Below are positions 10,490 to 21,875 of a stretch of 64,000 bases of DNA, piece by piece. The notes under the pieces were generated by a model. It made no database searches and was not told where the DNA came from. It worked only from the letters and a program-made list of their open reading frames with translations. The position numbers and the translations under genes are program-made. This DNA is from Adiantum capillus-veneris (Eukaryota > Streptophyta > Polypodiopsida > Polypodiales > Pteridaceae), in assembly GCA_014529385.2 (NCBI GenBank), contig CM043971.1:98411985-98475984 (forward strand). Reading direction: 5' to 3'. Numbering within the stretch: position 1 is the first letter of the stretch; each line of letters begins with the position of its first letter.

Positions 10490-10990
10490 TAGCATTTGCG
10501 AGCCTTAATGGAGGGAGGCTTTTTTGGTTTATGAAGTATGTGCCCTATCCATATGGAATCCTACATAAGAAAGTGATGATTCATGAAGGTAGAGCGGGAA
10601 GTATGGTCCTTCCTCTTAACTTCAAACCATGCATTCCACATTCTGGAAGTGATTGACTCCAATTATCTTTGATTTCAAAAGGAGAATTGATGAGATCCGA
10701 GAGGGTGAGGTTAGTCCTAGCCTTGTATCCCTGCATGTTATGAGTACTCCTTTTAATCAGACAAGCCCAATAACTTGAATAGGTGGTGGATCTGACTATC
10801 CACTTAGCTAGCATCTTAGTAGCCATGTTTTTGAGATTAAGATACCCAGCCCCCCTTTGGTATTATGCATACAAAAAATACTCCAAGCAACCTTGGACAT
10901 TCTTTGAGCATATTTAGTCCCGCCCCAAACGAGCCTTCTAGCTAGAGTAGACACTTGGTTAAGCTGAACCTTGGAAGGCTTCTATCATAA
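10490..10990 (-). pseudogene. LINE reverse-transcriptase C-terminal fragment
   Basis: The minus strand reads LARRLVWGGTKYAQRMSKVAW, then a GG(A/L)GYLNLKNMATKMLAKWI block, then SYWACLIK. This is the characteristic order downstream of the polymerase active site in plant L1 ORF2 proteins. A one-base slip sits at the run of G near 10850. It may come from the same LINE family as the zf-RVT remnant at 4530-5040, but they are not contiguous. Confidence 0.7.
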
Positions 10991-11614
10991 AATCTAATAT
11001 CTAACCAATCCAAATGATTTTCTCATATTAAATTGAATCTCATTTAATGTGGGAGAATAGACGGGAACAAGGGTTAGAATATAGACATGTGCTTATGGAT
11101 CTATCTCAACACATGGCCAAGGTTAAAGGGGTCCAAATGAGAGATGGGTTGTCAAAGAGCAAGTCTAGCTAATAAAGCTTAAAGACATTAGGGTTAGCTT
11201 CATTAAAGACCTCCTCTGGTTAGTGTTAAAAGTCCTCTGACCTTACGCAAGCTTGAGATGCTTGTCGTGCTTGCTGGCTAAGGTGCTTAGTGCTTGCTGA
11301 CTAAGGTTCTTGAGATGCTTTTAATGACTAAGGTGCTAAGGTTCTCCATGACTTAAGGTTCCTGAGGGGCTTGAGGTGTTCCAGAAAGTCAACATGATCC
11401 CTACTCATGAGGGGGTGAGCCCTTTTTGTAGGAGCTAGAGAGAGCACACACACACCCTCACACAAGGCAAGCTTGGTACAAAAAAAGTGAATAGGACACT
11501 TGTCAAGCTCCTCCTCATGTTGCCCTCATAGTGTGCCTAAAGCCTATTGGTTACCCTCCCAAGGGGTCCAATGATAATTTAGCTAATTTAATTAATTATG
11601 TATACATTTATCAA
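10991..11614. other. no gene; imperfect short repeats
   Basis: Non-coding. Around 11260-11390 the phrase CTAAGGTGCTTAG and variants recur (TGACTAAGGTTC, TGACTAAGGTGC). 11450-11600 contains phrases such as ACACTTGTC and GGGGTCCAATGA that recall the chromovirus LTR at 25.5 kb, so it may be an old related LTR that copia copy 2 landed in. Confidence 0.35.
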
Positions 11615-11619
11615 GTCCT

Positions 11620-11835
11620 TGTTGGAATTAGGGTTGCAGGGAAACACACACAGCTTTGAGAAGACAAGGAATCTCAAGGCACACAACTGAGAATATATTA
11701 CTTACTGTGCAATGAAAAGATACATAGCCCTAGAGTGATGGGTGCATATATAATGCACGGGGGAAAAAACCTCCTAAAGAGGGAATAAATGCCCGACGGT
11801 CCTAGTGTGTTCACTACCACATGTATATGGTAACA
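11620..11835 (-). repeat. 3' LTR of copia copy 2 (216 bp)
   Basis: It begins TGTTGGAATTAGGGTTGCAG and ends TATATGGTAACA, with the target duplication GTCCT immediately to the left. The polypurine tract follows on the right. Confidence 0.92.
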
Positions 11836-11848
11836 AATCCCCCTTGTA
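11836..11848 (-). other. polypurine tract (copia copy 2)
   Basis: The plus strand AATCCCCCTTGT reads ACAAGGGGGATT on the element's sense strand, directly abutting the 3' LTR. This is the expected position of the plus-strand primer. Confidence 0.85.
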
Positions 11849-11909
11849 GTGATGCGGTGAACGAGATCTGGAACATGAGTAAGGAAAGTGCCATGCCTTG
11901 AGGACATGA

Positions 11910-12472
11910 TCAGTCCACAAAAGGGAGCAAGCCCAAAGCTTTGCAAAAAGCTTCGAACTTCTCACAAGACAGTGCCTTTGTGAAAAGATCTGCAAGGTTG
12001 TCCAGTGTTGGCACATAAGCCAAGTTGATCTCTCTTGCTGAGAGTCTCTCCCTGACATAGTGGTAATGCACCTCAATGTGCTTTGTGCGAGCATGAAAAA
12101 TTAGGTTCCAAGCAACTGCCAATGCGCTCTGAGTGTCAGTGTAGATAGTGTTGGCAGTGTCATGTCCAACACCCAAATCGGCCATAAGGCGTCTAGGCCA
12201 TACACACTCAACCATAGCTGTGAAGACTACCCTGTACTCAGCCTCACAACTCAAAATGGACACTCGTGTATCAAAACAACCAGCCCAATCTGAGTCCAAA
12301 AAAGCATATAAGTCTGGCGGAAATGATCCCCCCTTGGGATAAAAAAAAATCCAAGATGTAAAGTGCCACTCAAGTAGCGGAAAATCCTCTTGACAGCCTG
12401 CGAATGCTTAGACCATGGGCTATGCATAAATCTGCTCACCTGTGAGACTGCAAACTGAACATCCGGCCTCAT
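11910..12472 (-). pseudogene. copia RNase H (copy 2)
   Basis: 12472-12251 gives MRPDVQFAVSQVSRFMHSPW and the LRYLSGTLHLG-type tail of the RT-RH link. 12299-11910 gives DSDWAGCFDTRVS, SCEAEYRVVF, TDTQSALAVAWN and RTKHIEVHYHYVRERL, which are the RNase H catalytic segments and the HIxxxYH-type end. A deletion between DTRVS and SCEAEY removes about 25 residues present in copy 1. Confidence 0.85.
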
Positions 12473-12481
12473 GTTGCATAC

Positions 12482-13571
12482 CTAAATGAGGCATCCAACA
12501 AAAATTTGGTAAAGAGTGACATCTGCAGGATCATCAGCATAATGAAGACTCAATTTCAAACCTGTTTCCATCATGGGAATGGAAATAGGTTTGCAATCCT
12601 CAAGTCTAAATTTACATATCAATGCCTCTATGTATCTTTTTTGACAAAAGGCAATACCACCATCACACTGCTTAAATTGTATACCCAAGTAATGATGCAA
12701 CAACCCCAAATCTTTCATCTTGAAGTAGCATTCAAATCAGCCTTAAATTCAGCAGTATGTCTCTTATTTGGTCCAAATCATCTACATAAAGAACCACAAT
12801 GAGAACTACATCACCCTCATGCTTTACATACAATGTGATTTCTATTGGATTGTTACGAAAACCTCATTTGACCAAATGAGTGTCAGCCTTCTCATACCAA
12901 GCACGAGGAGATTGCTTCAACCCATACAAAGCTTTTATACATTCGCACACCTTATCCTCTTGTCCTTTCTTGACAAAACCACGAGGCTACGTTACATAAA
13001 CTTCCTCAAATATGTCACCATTCAAGAAAGCAGTAACACTGTCTGATTGATGTACATCCCAACCCAAATGAGCTGCCAATGCACATAGAAAACGCACATT
13101 AGTCATACAACAAGTGGGAGCAAATAGTCTCTTCATAATCTATGCCTTTTTGCTATGCATAACCCTTTTCAACAAGTCTATCCTTATAGCAATCAATCTC
13201 ACCATCCGGCTTGCGTTTCAACTTGTAAATCCACTGCGTACCAATGGCCTTTTTTCCAAGAGGCAAATCACATAAAGTCCACGTGTCATTTTCTATAAGT
13301 GCATCTTATTCTGATTGCATGGCAGCCATCCAATTTTTTGTATTTTTTGCTTCATCAAAAGATAGAGGTTCCTCAACATCACGTAAGCTAGACACAGCCA
13401 AAGCATAACAATCTGATGCATAAGATGCACGATGAGAGCCTGAACAAGTACAACTAGACAAAGGTGCATCCAATTTACTGTCACACAAAGTGTGCACCAA
13501 CCATTTTGGCATACCTCTAGCTTGCTCATTTTCATCCCTTTCCTCATCAAGTACATCATGTACATCTGCAT
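12482..13571 (-). pseudogene. copia reverse transcriptase (copy 2)
   Basis: Fragments in order on the minus strand are the NWMAAMQSE start (13512-13306), a KWIYKLKRKPDG-like segment near 13220, the ALYGLKQSPRAWYEK region near 12900, and MKDLGLLHHYLGIQFKQ (12718-12482) with the YIEALICKFRLEDC helix. Each lies in a different frame. The YVDD region near 12790 is disrupted. Confidence 0.8.
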
Positions 13572-13872
13572 CAGTAATAGGCTGACCTATAACATTTTCA
13601 GAAACCCCTATAGACTTTACATTTTCTCATTGGAATTTACGTTCTTACTTCCACCACTAAAAAGAGGCAACAAAGTTCCATTTTGTCCTGTGAACTTACA
13701 TTATTGTCTCTAATACATGACAGCAAAGGCTAAACAAAATCTTCCACAAACACAACATCAGGTGAGAGACCAAAATATGCTTTGTTTGTGGATGGTACAA
13801 CTTGTAGCCTTTGCTTTCAGCATTATAACCAACAAGAATACATTTGACAGCCTTGTCATTCAATTTTTTGTG

Positions 13873-14571
13873 CTACGCTTGTGGCACTAAACCATAATCC
13901 AAACAACCAAAAACACGCATGTGCTCAATAGATGGCTTTCTATCATGCCATGCTTCATATGGAGTCATAGGCTGCAACGCTTTTGTAGGACACCTGTTGA
14001 GTACATAAGTGGCACACATGACAGCTTCGAGCCAAAACAAATGTGGTAAAGCTTGACTCTTGACCATACATCTTGCCATTTTTGTAAGAGACCTGTTTTT
14101 CCTCTCAGCAACACCATTTTTTTGAGGCGTATACGGCACTGTACATTGGTGTTTTATCCCACGACTAGCCAAAAATGCATTAAATTCATGAGACATATAC
14201 TCCCCCCCTCGATCAAAACAAAGGGTGTCCATAGTACATTTTAAGACATTTTCAGCCATAGCAATAAACTGCTTGAAGCACAAGAACACTTCGGACTTAG
14301 CTTTCAATGAATATACCCATGCATGCCTGGAGTAGTCATCAATGAAAGTCATGAAGTACAAGTAATTTCCCAAGGAAGAAGTTTGCATAGGCGCACAAAC
14401 ATCACTATGCACAAGTTGCAACCTGTATGTAGCACGATTTGACCCATCCTTTGAACTTAGCACGCTGCATTTTACCCAAAATATAGCCTTCACAAACATG
14501 TTTGATAGGTGCTTCAAGAGGCGGCAAAGAAGCAACCATATCAGATTTCTACAAACGCAGCCAACTAACAA
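13873..14571 (-). pseudogene. copia integrase (copy 2)
   Basis: A 232-codon frame spans the end of the zinc-binding region (LLKHLSNMFVKAIFW is frameshifted from the CEGC segment) and the whole catalytic core: D in LVHSDVCAPM, D in CFDRGGEYMS and E in NGVAERKNRSL. All three DDE residues are therefore present, unlike copy 1. It ends with KPSIEHMRVFGCLDYGLV. Confidence 0.88.
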
Positions 14572-15049
14572 AATTCAGATGCCCAAAACGTGCATGCCAC
14601 AATTTTGCATCTGAAACAACCCTTGAATCTGAAACTGCATTTGCAAATTTTTCTCCACACTTGTTATACAATGTGAGCTTATATAGCCCATGGCAGAAAA
14701 GGCCAGATGCGACAATTTCATCATCAAAACTGAGATCATGAAATGTACATCTCTCATCCACAAATTTGACTACAAGTCCAAGTCTAGCAAGTGCAGATAC
14801 AGACAAAAGATAATTCTTGATCCCAGGTACATAAAGTGCATCAGCAAGTGTGAAAGAACTGTCATTTGTAATAGTAAGCATAATCTTTCCAACTCCTTGA
14901 ACTGGATAAGAGGTATTGTTGGCACAAGTGACTGAATTCCCATGAGGGACAAACTCAAGAAAGGTGAACAATTCACGATGTGAGGTAATGTGCTTTGTAG
15001 CACCACTGTCAAATACCACACATGTGAATCTGCAGCAACTCACATGCAT
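14549..15049 (-). pseudogene. copia protease (copy 2)
   Basis: This 166-codon frame starts just before the aspartic protease motif FDSGATKHITSHREL. It continues with GVGKIMLTITNDSSFTLADAL, the second half of the protease, and ends at the GHLNF histidine of the integrase zinc finger. The catalytic DSGA is intact. It joins gag by a frame change near 15045. Confidence 0.87.
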
Positions 15050-16106
15050 GCATCATGGACAACAGGATTATAGGTACACTCTGCACTAAAATCCCATTCT
15101 GCATCAACATCGTAGTCTCCTTTCACAGAAGACTCAACAATAGTTGCATTTGTAGTGAAACTAGCATTTGCAGTGGAACCACCCTCTTTCTTCTTTTCCT
15201 CTTTGGCCTTCAACTTAGGACACTGTTTGATCAAGTGATCATTTGCTTTATAGTAATGGCAATGCATATTCTTTTTGCCCTTATCACCAGAATTTCCAGA
15301 CGAATTGCTGCCAGCGAAGCATTAGGAACATGTGATTTGTCACTCACAAAAGAACCATAAGAAGTGGCTGCATTGATATTACCACCCTTTCTTTGAGAAG
15401 CAATAAAAGCATGTTCAACTGCACACTGTCTAGTCTTATTTTTTCTAGAAAGTGACTCTTGCAGCAGCAATGTGCATAATGCATCAAACTTGACAACTTC
15501 AGGATTTCCTTGGGTCATAGGTCTCCAAGTACTAGCAAAAATCTGGTAAGAATTTGGCAAGGCATCAAGAACAGTCTGCATAAGGGAACTATCTGAAATG
15601 ACCTTTCCTGCAGATACTAATTCCTCATTAGCATCCTTGATACCACCAAGGAAAGTGTCCATATCATCTTCCTCATGCATAATCTTCGACTCCAGCTCTT
15701 TATGCAGCAATGCAATGTTTGCCTCATTGCGGCTTGCATAAAGACCAACCAAAATATCCCAAGCCTGTTTTTTAGATTTTGCTGAATGAATGTGAGGAGT
15801 AATGGTGCGCTTCACAAACAATGCAACCAACACATGAGCTTGTGCATCCTTTACATACCAAACAAGCTTGTTCTGCCGTAGGAAAAACAACTCTAACATC
15901 ATTAATCCTTCCAGCAAGACCTGCAACATCCTCAACATCACCGACATCCTCAGACCAAGACGTACATCGATGTCCTGCACAATATTCTAGACACCCTTTG
16001 ACACAAGAACATGTTGCATCATGTAAGCCCACATAGGGTAATTGTCCCCATCCAATCTGTCCTCATTAGCAAACATCTTGAACACATCTATGTTTTTGTC
16101 AGCCAT
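15040..16106 (-). pseudogene. copia gag with zinc knuckle (copy 2)
   Basis: The start codon is at 16106 (MADKNIDVFKMF). The UBN2 core lies in 15980-15231 (KQAWDILVGLYASRNEAN, DALPNSYQIFASTWR). The knuckle segment 15267-15040 reads CHYYKANDHLIKQC, so the second cysteine has become tyrosine and zinc binding is lost. Two frameshifts divide it. Confidence 0.87.
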
Positions 16107-16458
16107 GGAAAATGTTTGCACCTGATGTGAAAACTACCCGAAGTGAGGAGAAATTGAGTGAGACCAGCATGTGCTATATAGCACAACCTGTAGTAGACTG
16201 CATGGGACCTGTTATGCAGTAATTGGCAGTGACAAAAATTTTGCACAAAATGACAAAATAGCATGTGCAATATTGCCTGTAGTAGTGGAAAAGGAGGCCA
16301 AAATGAGCCCGCATCAAAAATCTAAGCACATTAAGCTCTAAGAGCTCTCCCAAAAATTTTGGTTGCTTGCGAACGCTCGCCAAAGCTAACTAAAATTGGA
16401 AAAAGTGAGTAGGCATGTGCTAGAGTTGCTGGCGACTAAGCCCGGGAGGACGCAACCT

Positions 16459-16470
16459 GCTTTGATACCA
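16459..16470 (-). other. primer-binding site, initiator tRNA-Met (copia copy 2)
   Basis: The plus strand GCTTTGATACCA matches the complement of the usual iMet primer site with one substitution, two bases from the 5' LTR. Confidence 0.88.
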
Positions 16471-16472
16471 AT

Positions 16473-16702
16473 TTTTGGAATTAGGTTTGTAGGGAAACAC
16501 ACACAGCTTTGAGAAGACAAAGGAAGCTTAAGGCACACCACTGAGAGTATATTACTTAGTGTGCAATGGAAAGATAGATAGCCCTAGAGTGATAGGCGTA
16601 TATACAATGCACGGGGAAAAAAACCTCCTAAAGAGGGAAAAAATGCCCCGGCGGTCCTAACGTGTTCACACACATCACTACCACATGTATATGATGGTAG
16701 CA
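16473..16702 (-). repeat. 5' LTR of copia copy 2 (230 bp)
   Basis: It matches the LTR at 11620, with the TG end changed to TT and the 3' end reading ATATGATGGTAGCA. It is followed by the GTCCT duplication. Confidence 0.9.
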
Positions 16703-16876
16703 GTCCTCTCTCTCAAAGAGAAAGGGGGACACTTGTCCCAAGGCTACCCTTGTTGCTTGATATGCACTAAGCATATGATTGGCCAAGCTTGAGGAGGTTT
16801 AATCAAGTGCCAGCTAGTGCTAGAGGAGGGGGTCTACCAAAGCAAGGAGGGGGCTAGCTTGGGGGGTATACTATCC

Positions 16877-16948
<72 letters not shown>

Positions 16949-17842
16949 GTGGAGTTGCAAAGTGCAAGAGCTCCATCTCCTTCTCCAAGATTGTAGAGAA
17001 GTTGAGATCCTCCACCAACACTCTTGGCTGTGGAATGAAAAAATCTAACCAAGATCCATGCTCCAATGCTTAAGCTTTCCATCTTCTTCATCTTCATTAA
17101 TATGCTATTATGTATGCTAAGAAAGAAGAGTGATTATAAGTGAGGAATTATTTCTTTCTCCTATGCATGTTTTGTCTTCCTCTTCCCTACCCTCATTATT
17201 CTTTGCGAGCTCTCTCCACCTTTGAAGGTGTTTGAGGCCTTGGGGCTGAGGCTGGTGATGGTTAATACTTTTTACAAAGTCTATGTTATGCTCGTGATGC
17301 ATGAAGCTTTCCATCTTCATTGCATCACCTATGTGACAAAAGAAACACAAAGATTGTATGGTACCAAGTCTCTCTTGATGGGAGAATCTATAGATCTACG
17401 AGCAAGCTCAACAGGAACCATAATCAACCAAGCAATGTTAGACCCTCTCCACAGTCTTTGCAATTGAGAACTTATTTTCAAAGGTAAACAAGAGTAGCGA
17501 TTAAGGTTTTTGAGGGTACAAAAGCACAAAGTAATCTATACATAAGTTTAAATAGCATGGCTGACAATAACCAAGAGAGTAAAATGAACATTGATAACTT
17601 TGATTTTGCACATGATGATGCCCCCATGTTTGTTAGATACCTTGTTACTAGGTTGCAGGAAGCTATGGGCAACCCCACTTTTTGCAAGCCAAAGTTACTC
17701 AACAACTTCGTGCTTATGGGATTTACCTTCCTCTCTAAGAGGAGAGAGAGCTTAGGAGGCCTCTCGATGACACCCTCAAAAGAAGACTCTCTCCCATACA
17801 AGAGAAGGAATCCAAAGAACGAGAAATAAGTGAATCCCTAAG
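16703..17842. other. non-coding spacer with a (CT)n tract
   Basis: A pure (CT)n run spans about 16881-16947. The flanks resemble LTR-like spacer. A short plus-strand frame at 17557-17829 (MADNNQESKMNIDNFDFAHD...) has no motif I recognise and no supporting context. It may be a gag-like scrap just upstream of the next LTR. No other feature is seen. Confidence 0.4.
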
Positions 17843-18083
17843 TGTTGGGTGTCAAGCCCAAATGGGAACAGACTCTTAACGCATGCAAAGGCTACTGGAC
17901 ATTGCATGTATAAAGGATGGTTGGAATCAATCTAGACTTCCTATATATGTAAAGGCTTTCATCAATATACAATAGTGTATTATTTTTCTCTGTGGCGAAT
18001 TCTCTTTCCATTCCTCATCTATTTCATGCTACTCCAAGCCATGGCCCCTCACCATCGGCACTTCCATAGCTGTGTGCTCAACA
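17843..18083 (+). repeat. plus-strand copia-type LTR (241 bp)
   Basis: It begins TGTTGGGTGTCAAGCCC and ends GTGTGCTCAACA, with TG...CA ends, and is followed two bases later by an initiator-Met-like primer site. It is therefore the 5' LTR of a plus-strand element. Nothing recognisable as its gag or pol follows, so only the 5' end remains. It is a different family from the two copia copies. Confidence 0.65.
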
Positions 18084-18085
18084 TC

Positions 18086-18097
18086 TAATATCAGAGC
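18086..18097 (+). other. primer-binding site, degenerate iMet
   Basis: TAATATCAGAGC matches the usual TGGTATCAGAGC at 10 of 12 bases, two bases after the LTR end at 18083. Confidence 0.65.
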
Positions 18098-18713
18098 CTT
18101 AAAGGTCTGTGCTCGTGGCGGCCTTGGCTCGAGTGGATACGCTGCAAGACCTGCTGCTTGTTGAAAGGATAGGGAGCTTGTTGACCTCGACCTGTAAGAA
18201 TCTTATCACAACCACCATCATCAGCTTCGTCCAGGCCTAAACCACAACTCTCGACACCAGACAATCACCCCATTCTACCTCTACTGGCTATGCGGAAGCA
18301 AATTTCCTTCGACGCTGTTGTCTATGCACACAGAGTTTTTTTTTGTTTGAATATTCACACTGTCTTTAAAAGGTGACCACTTATTTTCCCTGCTTAAGCG
18401 GTTATTCACACAAAGAATACCTTTTACTGGAACGTCAAAGATGCCTTGACCTAAGTGATCAAACATACGTGCCTCTGAACAACGACGAGATAGAGGAGGA
18501 TTAGATAGAAAAAAAATTTGTCTAAAGTTTTGAAAAGTCCCAAGGCACAATGTATATACAACTATTTACTTTTTATTGTAACTCTTTTAAATAGTTGATC
18601 TTCTGAATTTTAAATTGTCAAGGTAAAGTAAATTCAATTTCAATTCTTTGGTATTTTTTATACTCTTTCAAAAAACAATTGATGTTTCATTGTTTTATGC
18701 AGGTCAAAAATAG
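18098..18713. other. no gene seen
   Basis: This is the leader-like stretch after the LTR. Open frames here on either strand are short and of unlikely composition. Confidence 0.45.
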
Positions 18714-18761
18714 AGGTGCTCATTTGGGCCACCCAAAGTTGGGTGGCCCAAATGAGCACCT
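18714..18761. repeat. perfect palindrome, 23-bp arms
   Basis: Arms 18714-18736 and 18739-18761 are exact inverted copies around a 2-base spacer AG. Each arm contains GGTGCTCATTTGGGCCACC. The pairing weakens immediately outside. Such a compact perfect hairpin is typical of the terminal part of a foldback or MITE remnant. Confidence 0.85.
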
Positions 18762-18784
18762 TTACTTTTGAATTGGCGTGTACC

Positions 18785-18868
18785 AGCAATAAGCGGGGTA
18801 ATATCTGTGACAACTGGCACGGTAATAGCAACAAATATATTATCGCGACTATTACCGCGCTTATTGCT
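18785..18868. repeat. imperfect hairpin, 18-bp arms
   Basis: AGCAATAAGCGGGGTAAT (18785-18802) pairs with 18851-18868 at 17 of 18 positions. It lies 24 bases after the perfect palindrome, and the two may be parts of one small element. Confidence 0.6.
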
Positions 18869-19070
18869 GACAAACCACTACCGTGTGCAAAGCCGCAGTT
18901 ATTTCCGCTCCTGCAAATTTTTCTCTCTCCTTTTCCTTTGTTTTTCGTGGCAATGTTAGCGGTTAGAGACAACTCTTCTTATAGTGTGCTTGTTTGGAAG
19001 GCTGTGAGGAAGCTATAGACCCTAATATTGCCTATGGAATTGATGTACTTGAAGAAAGTCACAATATTAC

Positions 19071-20108
19071 ATGGAGGACTATTGGGGACAAATCAAACCT
19101 TTCTATCAAGTAGCTGCTCTTGGTGCAAGAGGCCAAAATAACAATTACACTGCCAAGAGACCACCTCTTCAATGCTATGAGTGTGGAGGTCCACATCGTG
19201 TAGCCGAGTGTCCTATTAGGCTACAAAAGAATGCGACACTAATGCAAACCAATCAAGCGAGCATGTCTACAATGCCGATACTCATGTGTAACCGATGTGG
19301 TATAGATCATTTGATTGCCCAATGTCCGAATAATCCTAATGCACCGAAGATCCCGCCATTAAACTTGATTGAGGTTACGGAGGAGCCATCACAAAGTACA
19401 CCTGTGGTACCAGTAAATGTACTCACACGATCGATGCTCCAAAAACAAAATTATATTCTTGAAGAAAGAGACACGGCATCAATTGCCCAATCTCAGAAGA
19501 AGAGAAAAACACGAAGGAAGAGATCGCAAAAAGCAACGAAGTCAGACCCCAGCTCAAAGACCAACATATGGACTGATGACGACCCCGTATGTATGAACGA
19601 CGCTAAAGAGGATTCTGATTCAAGTGAGACCATGGACACCAAAATGACTTCTAGGAAAGAAACCAACAAGGAAGATCGTCATGAGCCACAATGGCTAGGA
19701 TCCAAGAATAAGATAGGAACTTACCCAAACCCTATAGAGGAGATCGAGCGAGTCAAGGATATGAAGCTAGCACCTAGGCAGATCCAGATTACAGACATAG
19801 TGTTCCCCATGCAACAACAACCTCACAAAGTCCATAGACCCCTAGCCATACCTAGTGTCATCCAAGAAGAAAGTGACTTGAAGTCATGGGAAAGTGGGCG
19901 TACTCCCTTCTTGTTGGAGAGAATGTTTACACAGGGACTACCTGACCCTATCGAAGAAATGGAGATCCCATCTTTTCCACGTCAAGGGACTGAAGCCCAA
20001 AAGATGCCGTTAAACATTGCCAAATTGATGGATTTCATGGCTTTAGAAGTTAGAACCACCATCATGTCCAAACTATATGGCGACCCCGAGCTATTCTTAT
20101 CTCTTTGA
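19071..20108 (+). pseudogene. gypsy gag C-terminal part with two zinc knuckles
   Basis: The 345-codon frame has two CX2CX3HX4C knuckles, CYECGGPHRVAEC and CNRCGIDHLIAQC, then LNLIEVTEEP...VLTRSMLQKQ and a charged tail. The same double knuckle with a 3-residue spacer, followed by a similar LNMLE...VLTRAQAKK stretch, occurs in the giant element at about 56395-56150 (minus). The two therefore belong to related gypsy lineages. The N-terminal retrotrans_gag part is absent upstream. The frame ends just before the protease segment. Confidence 0.75.
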
Positions 20109-20269
20109 GCTTTACTCAATGGAGAACTGAAAGTCGCAGGCTACCATAATTTACATAGATGGATGGAGCTAGGGAGATGCCAATACAGGAGGAACACTTA
20201 GATCTACAACCCAACCTAGATGAGAACCGTGTTGTAGAAATACATGTTAACAAGTTGGGACAATGATTT

Positions 20270-20970
20270 GAAGGCGATGAATTTAATGGGACCATACCAA
20301 TCACTACCAAGGGATTAATTGTGAAGGTAATCATTGACGGTGGCATTGGGGTTAGCATTGTGACTAAAAATTACTGGGAAACTGTGGGAAGACCTCACCT
20401 TGGGACCACAACCATAGTAGTAAAGATGGACAATGGGTCTATTGTGAAACCTATTGGGATGCTAGAAGATTTCAAGATCGAGGTCTTTGGACACAAAATA
20501 AGAAATACCTTCATTGTTATGGATTTCTCCAAAAACTATGGCATCTGATCTTAGGACGTCCTTTCATGAGGGAAGAAAAAATGGTGCATGACTGGTCTAA
20601 AAACCATGTCTACTTCCAGTTCCATAACTCTGTTATTTGAGTAGATCTTGTAACTGGTCAAGCACATCCTCTAGGAAACAGATTTATAATTGATCATAGA
20701 TCTGAAACCATAGTTCACTTGGCCCCATTGCAGTATTGTTACACATGTAAAATGGACACTAATGTTGAGGAAGATTCTCCTTATATGGATGTTCTACCTA
20801 GGATGACTGATTCTGACAATGTGGATTGGGTCCACCTAGCAGCAAACATAGACACTTGGGGAAATAGGGGGACAACCTGGGTAACACCTGAGGGAGATGA
20901 AATGCCACCACTCATGCCTTTAAACATAACAGAAGCAATGCGTATAGCTACTGTTGACCCCACAAGATGA
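20270..20970 (+). pseudogene. gypsy protease and following linker (plus strand)
   Basis: 20321-20548 gives VIIDGGIGVSIVTKNYWETV and VKMDNGSIVKPIGMLEDFKI, aligning with the retropepsin of the giant pol (ILDSGAGVAIATKEIWKKW, GHMEKPMGLLEKV). The catalytic DSG has become DGG. After a frameshift come LGRPFMR-like residues near 20550. 20719-20970 (PLQYCYTCKMDTNVEED..., HLAANIDTWG) resembles the linker before RT. Sequence homology stops near 21.1 kb, where the inverted element begins. Confidence 0.7.
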
Positions 20971-21044
20971 AGGCTTGACTGACATTGGAACCAGTAGAGT
21001 CTCACAAGACTATAGCCCACTCAATTCGGGGTCAGAATTTGGAA

Positions 21045-21788
21045 TCAACTCTGAGGACAAAGAATCTGAGTTAAATCTTGGTGCAAATGTGGGGACAAAC
21101 CATTCGAGGCCCAGTGGTACCCTAGCAGAAGAGAAATTGATAGGTTGCTTAAAGATTCATTTAACTTCTCAATCACTTCAGACGTTACCTCAGGAATCTC
21201 TCTAGATGTTGATCCTTGCAATTTTCCCTTAGGTCTAGGACCCTCTATTGGAACCTCTCCTCTTAGACACTTGAGTTTCCTATACTTCTCAATAGCCCTA
21301 GTTTCAGCTGCGTCAAAGGTAGCAGGTGCTCCCGCCTCAACTTTTACCTTGAGTGTGGGAAAGAGACCGGCTATGAACCTCTCCTTCTTTAAGAACTCTG
21401 CACCATCACTAGGGTTAGCAACATTTCTCACCCATACAGCCCAAAGACGTAGAAACTCTTGTTTATACATGTAGTAGTCAAATAAGTCCTTTTGTTTGTG
21501 AGAAACAATGTCTTGCCATAGCTTTTGAGTGTTTTGGGGATCAAAGAAGTATCTCTTGAAATGATTCACAACTTCCGTGTAATTTCCTTTAACTTCCTCA
21601 GGCAAAGAGTCAAACCAAGTACTAGCATCTTTCCTAAGGACCACCTCAAACATTTCTACACGTTCTTAATCATTTACTATCCTCTTGATACGGCAAGACA
21701 TTTTGAAATTTGCTAAAAATAATTCTACATCCTCTCCAGGCTCTCCAAAGAAAAGAGGATATCCGGACATTTGGCGTTGAGCCTCCAT
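21045..21788 (-). pseudogene. Ty3/gypsy gag (minus strand)
   Basis: It probably starts at 21788 (MEAQRQMSGYPLFFGEPGED, then VELFLANFKMS). After an in-frame stop near 21670 it continues as a clear retrotrans_gag domain in 21653-21045: DASTWFDSLPEEVKGNYTEV, HFKRYFFDPQNTQKLWQDI, LFDYYMYKQEFLRLW, and ERFIAGLFPTLK. It has no knuckle; the frame ends at the junction with the opposite-strand fragment. The gag is of a different gypsy lineage from the giant element. Confidence 0.8.
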
Positions 21789-21875
21789 TGAATCAGTTTC
21801 AAAGTGACAACACACTTTTGTTTTTCTTTCTTAAAAAAGATTTACACAATAATATTTTCTAAATTGCAATTTATT

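Larger units (their letters stand above)
11620..16702 (-). mobile_element. Ty1/copia retrotransposon, copy 2 (degenerate, full length)
   Basis: Target duplications GTCCT flank it at 11615-11619 and 16703-16707. It has both LTRs, a polypurine tract and a primer site, and the order gag-PR-INT-RT-RH on the minus strand. It is the same family as copy 1 and keeps the pieces copy 1 has lost (3' LTR end, PPT, RT-RH join). Frameshifts and stops in every domain make it inactive, although the integrase catalytic residues are intact. Confidence 0.93.
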
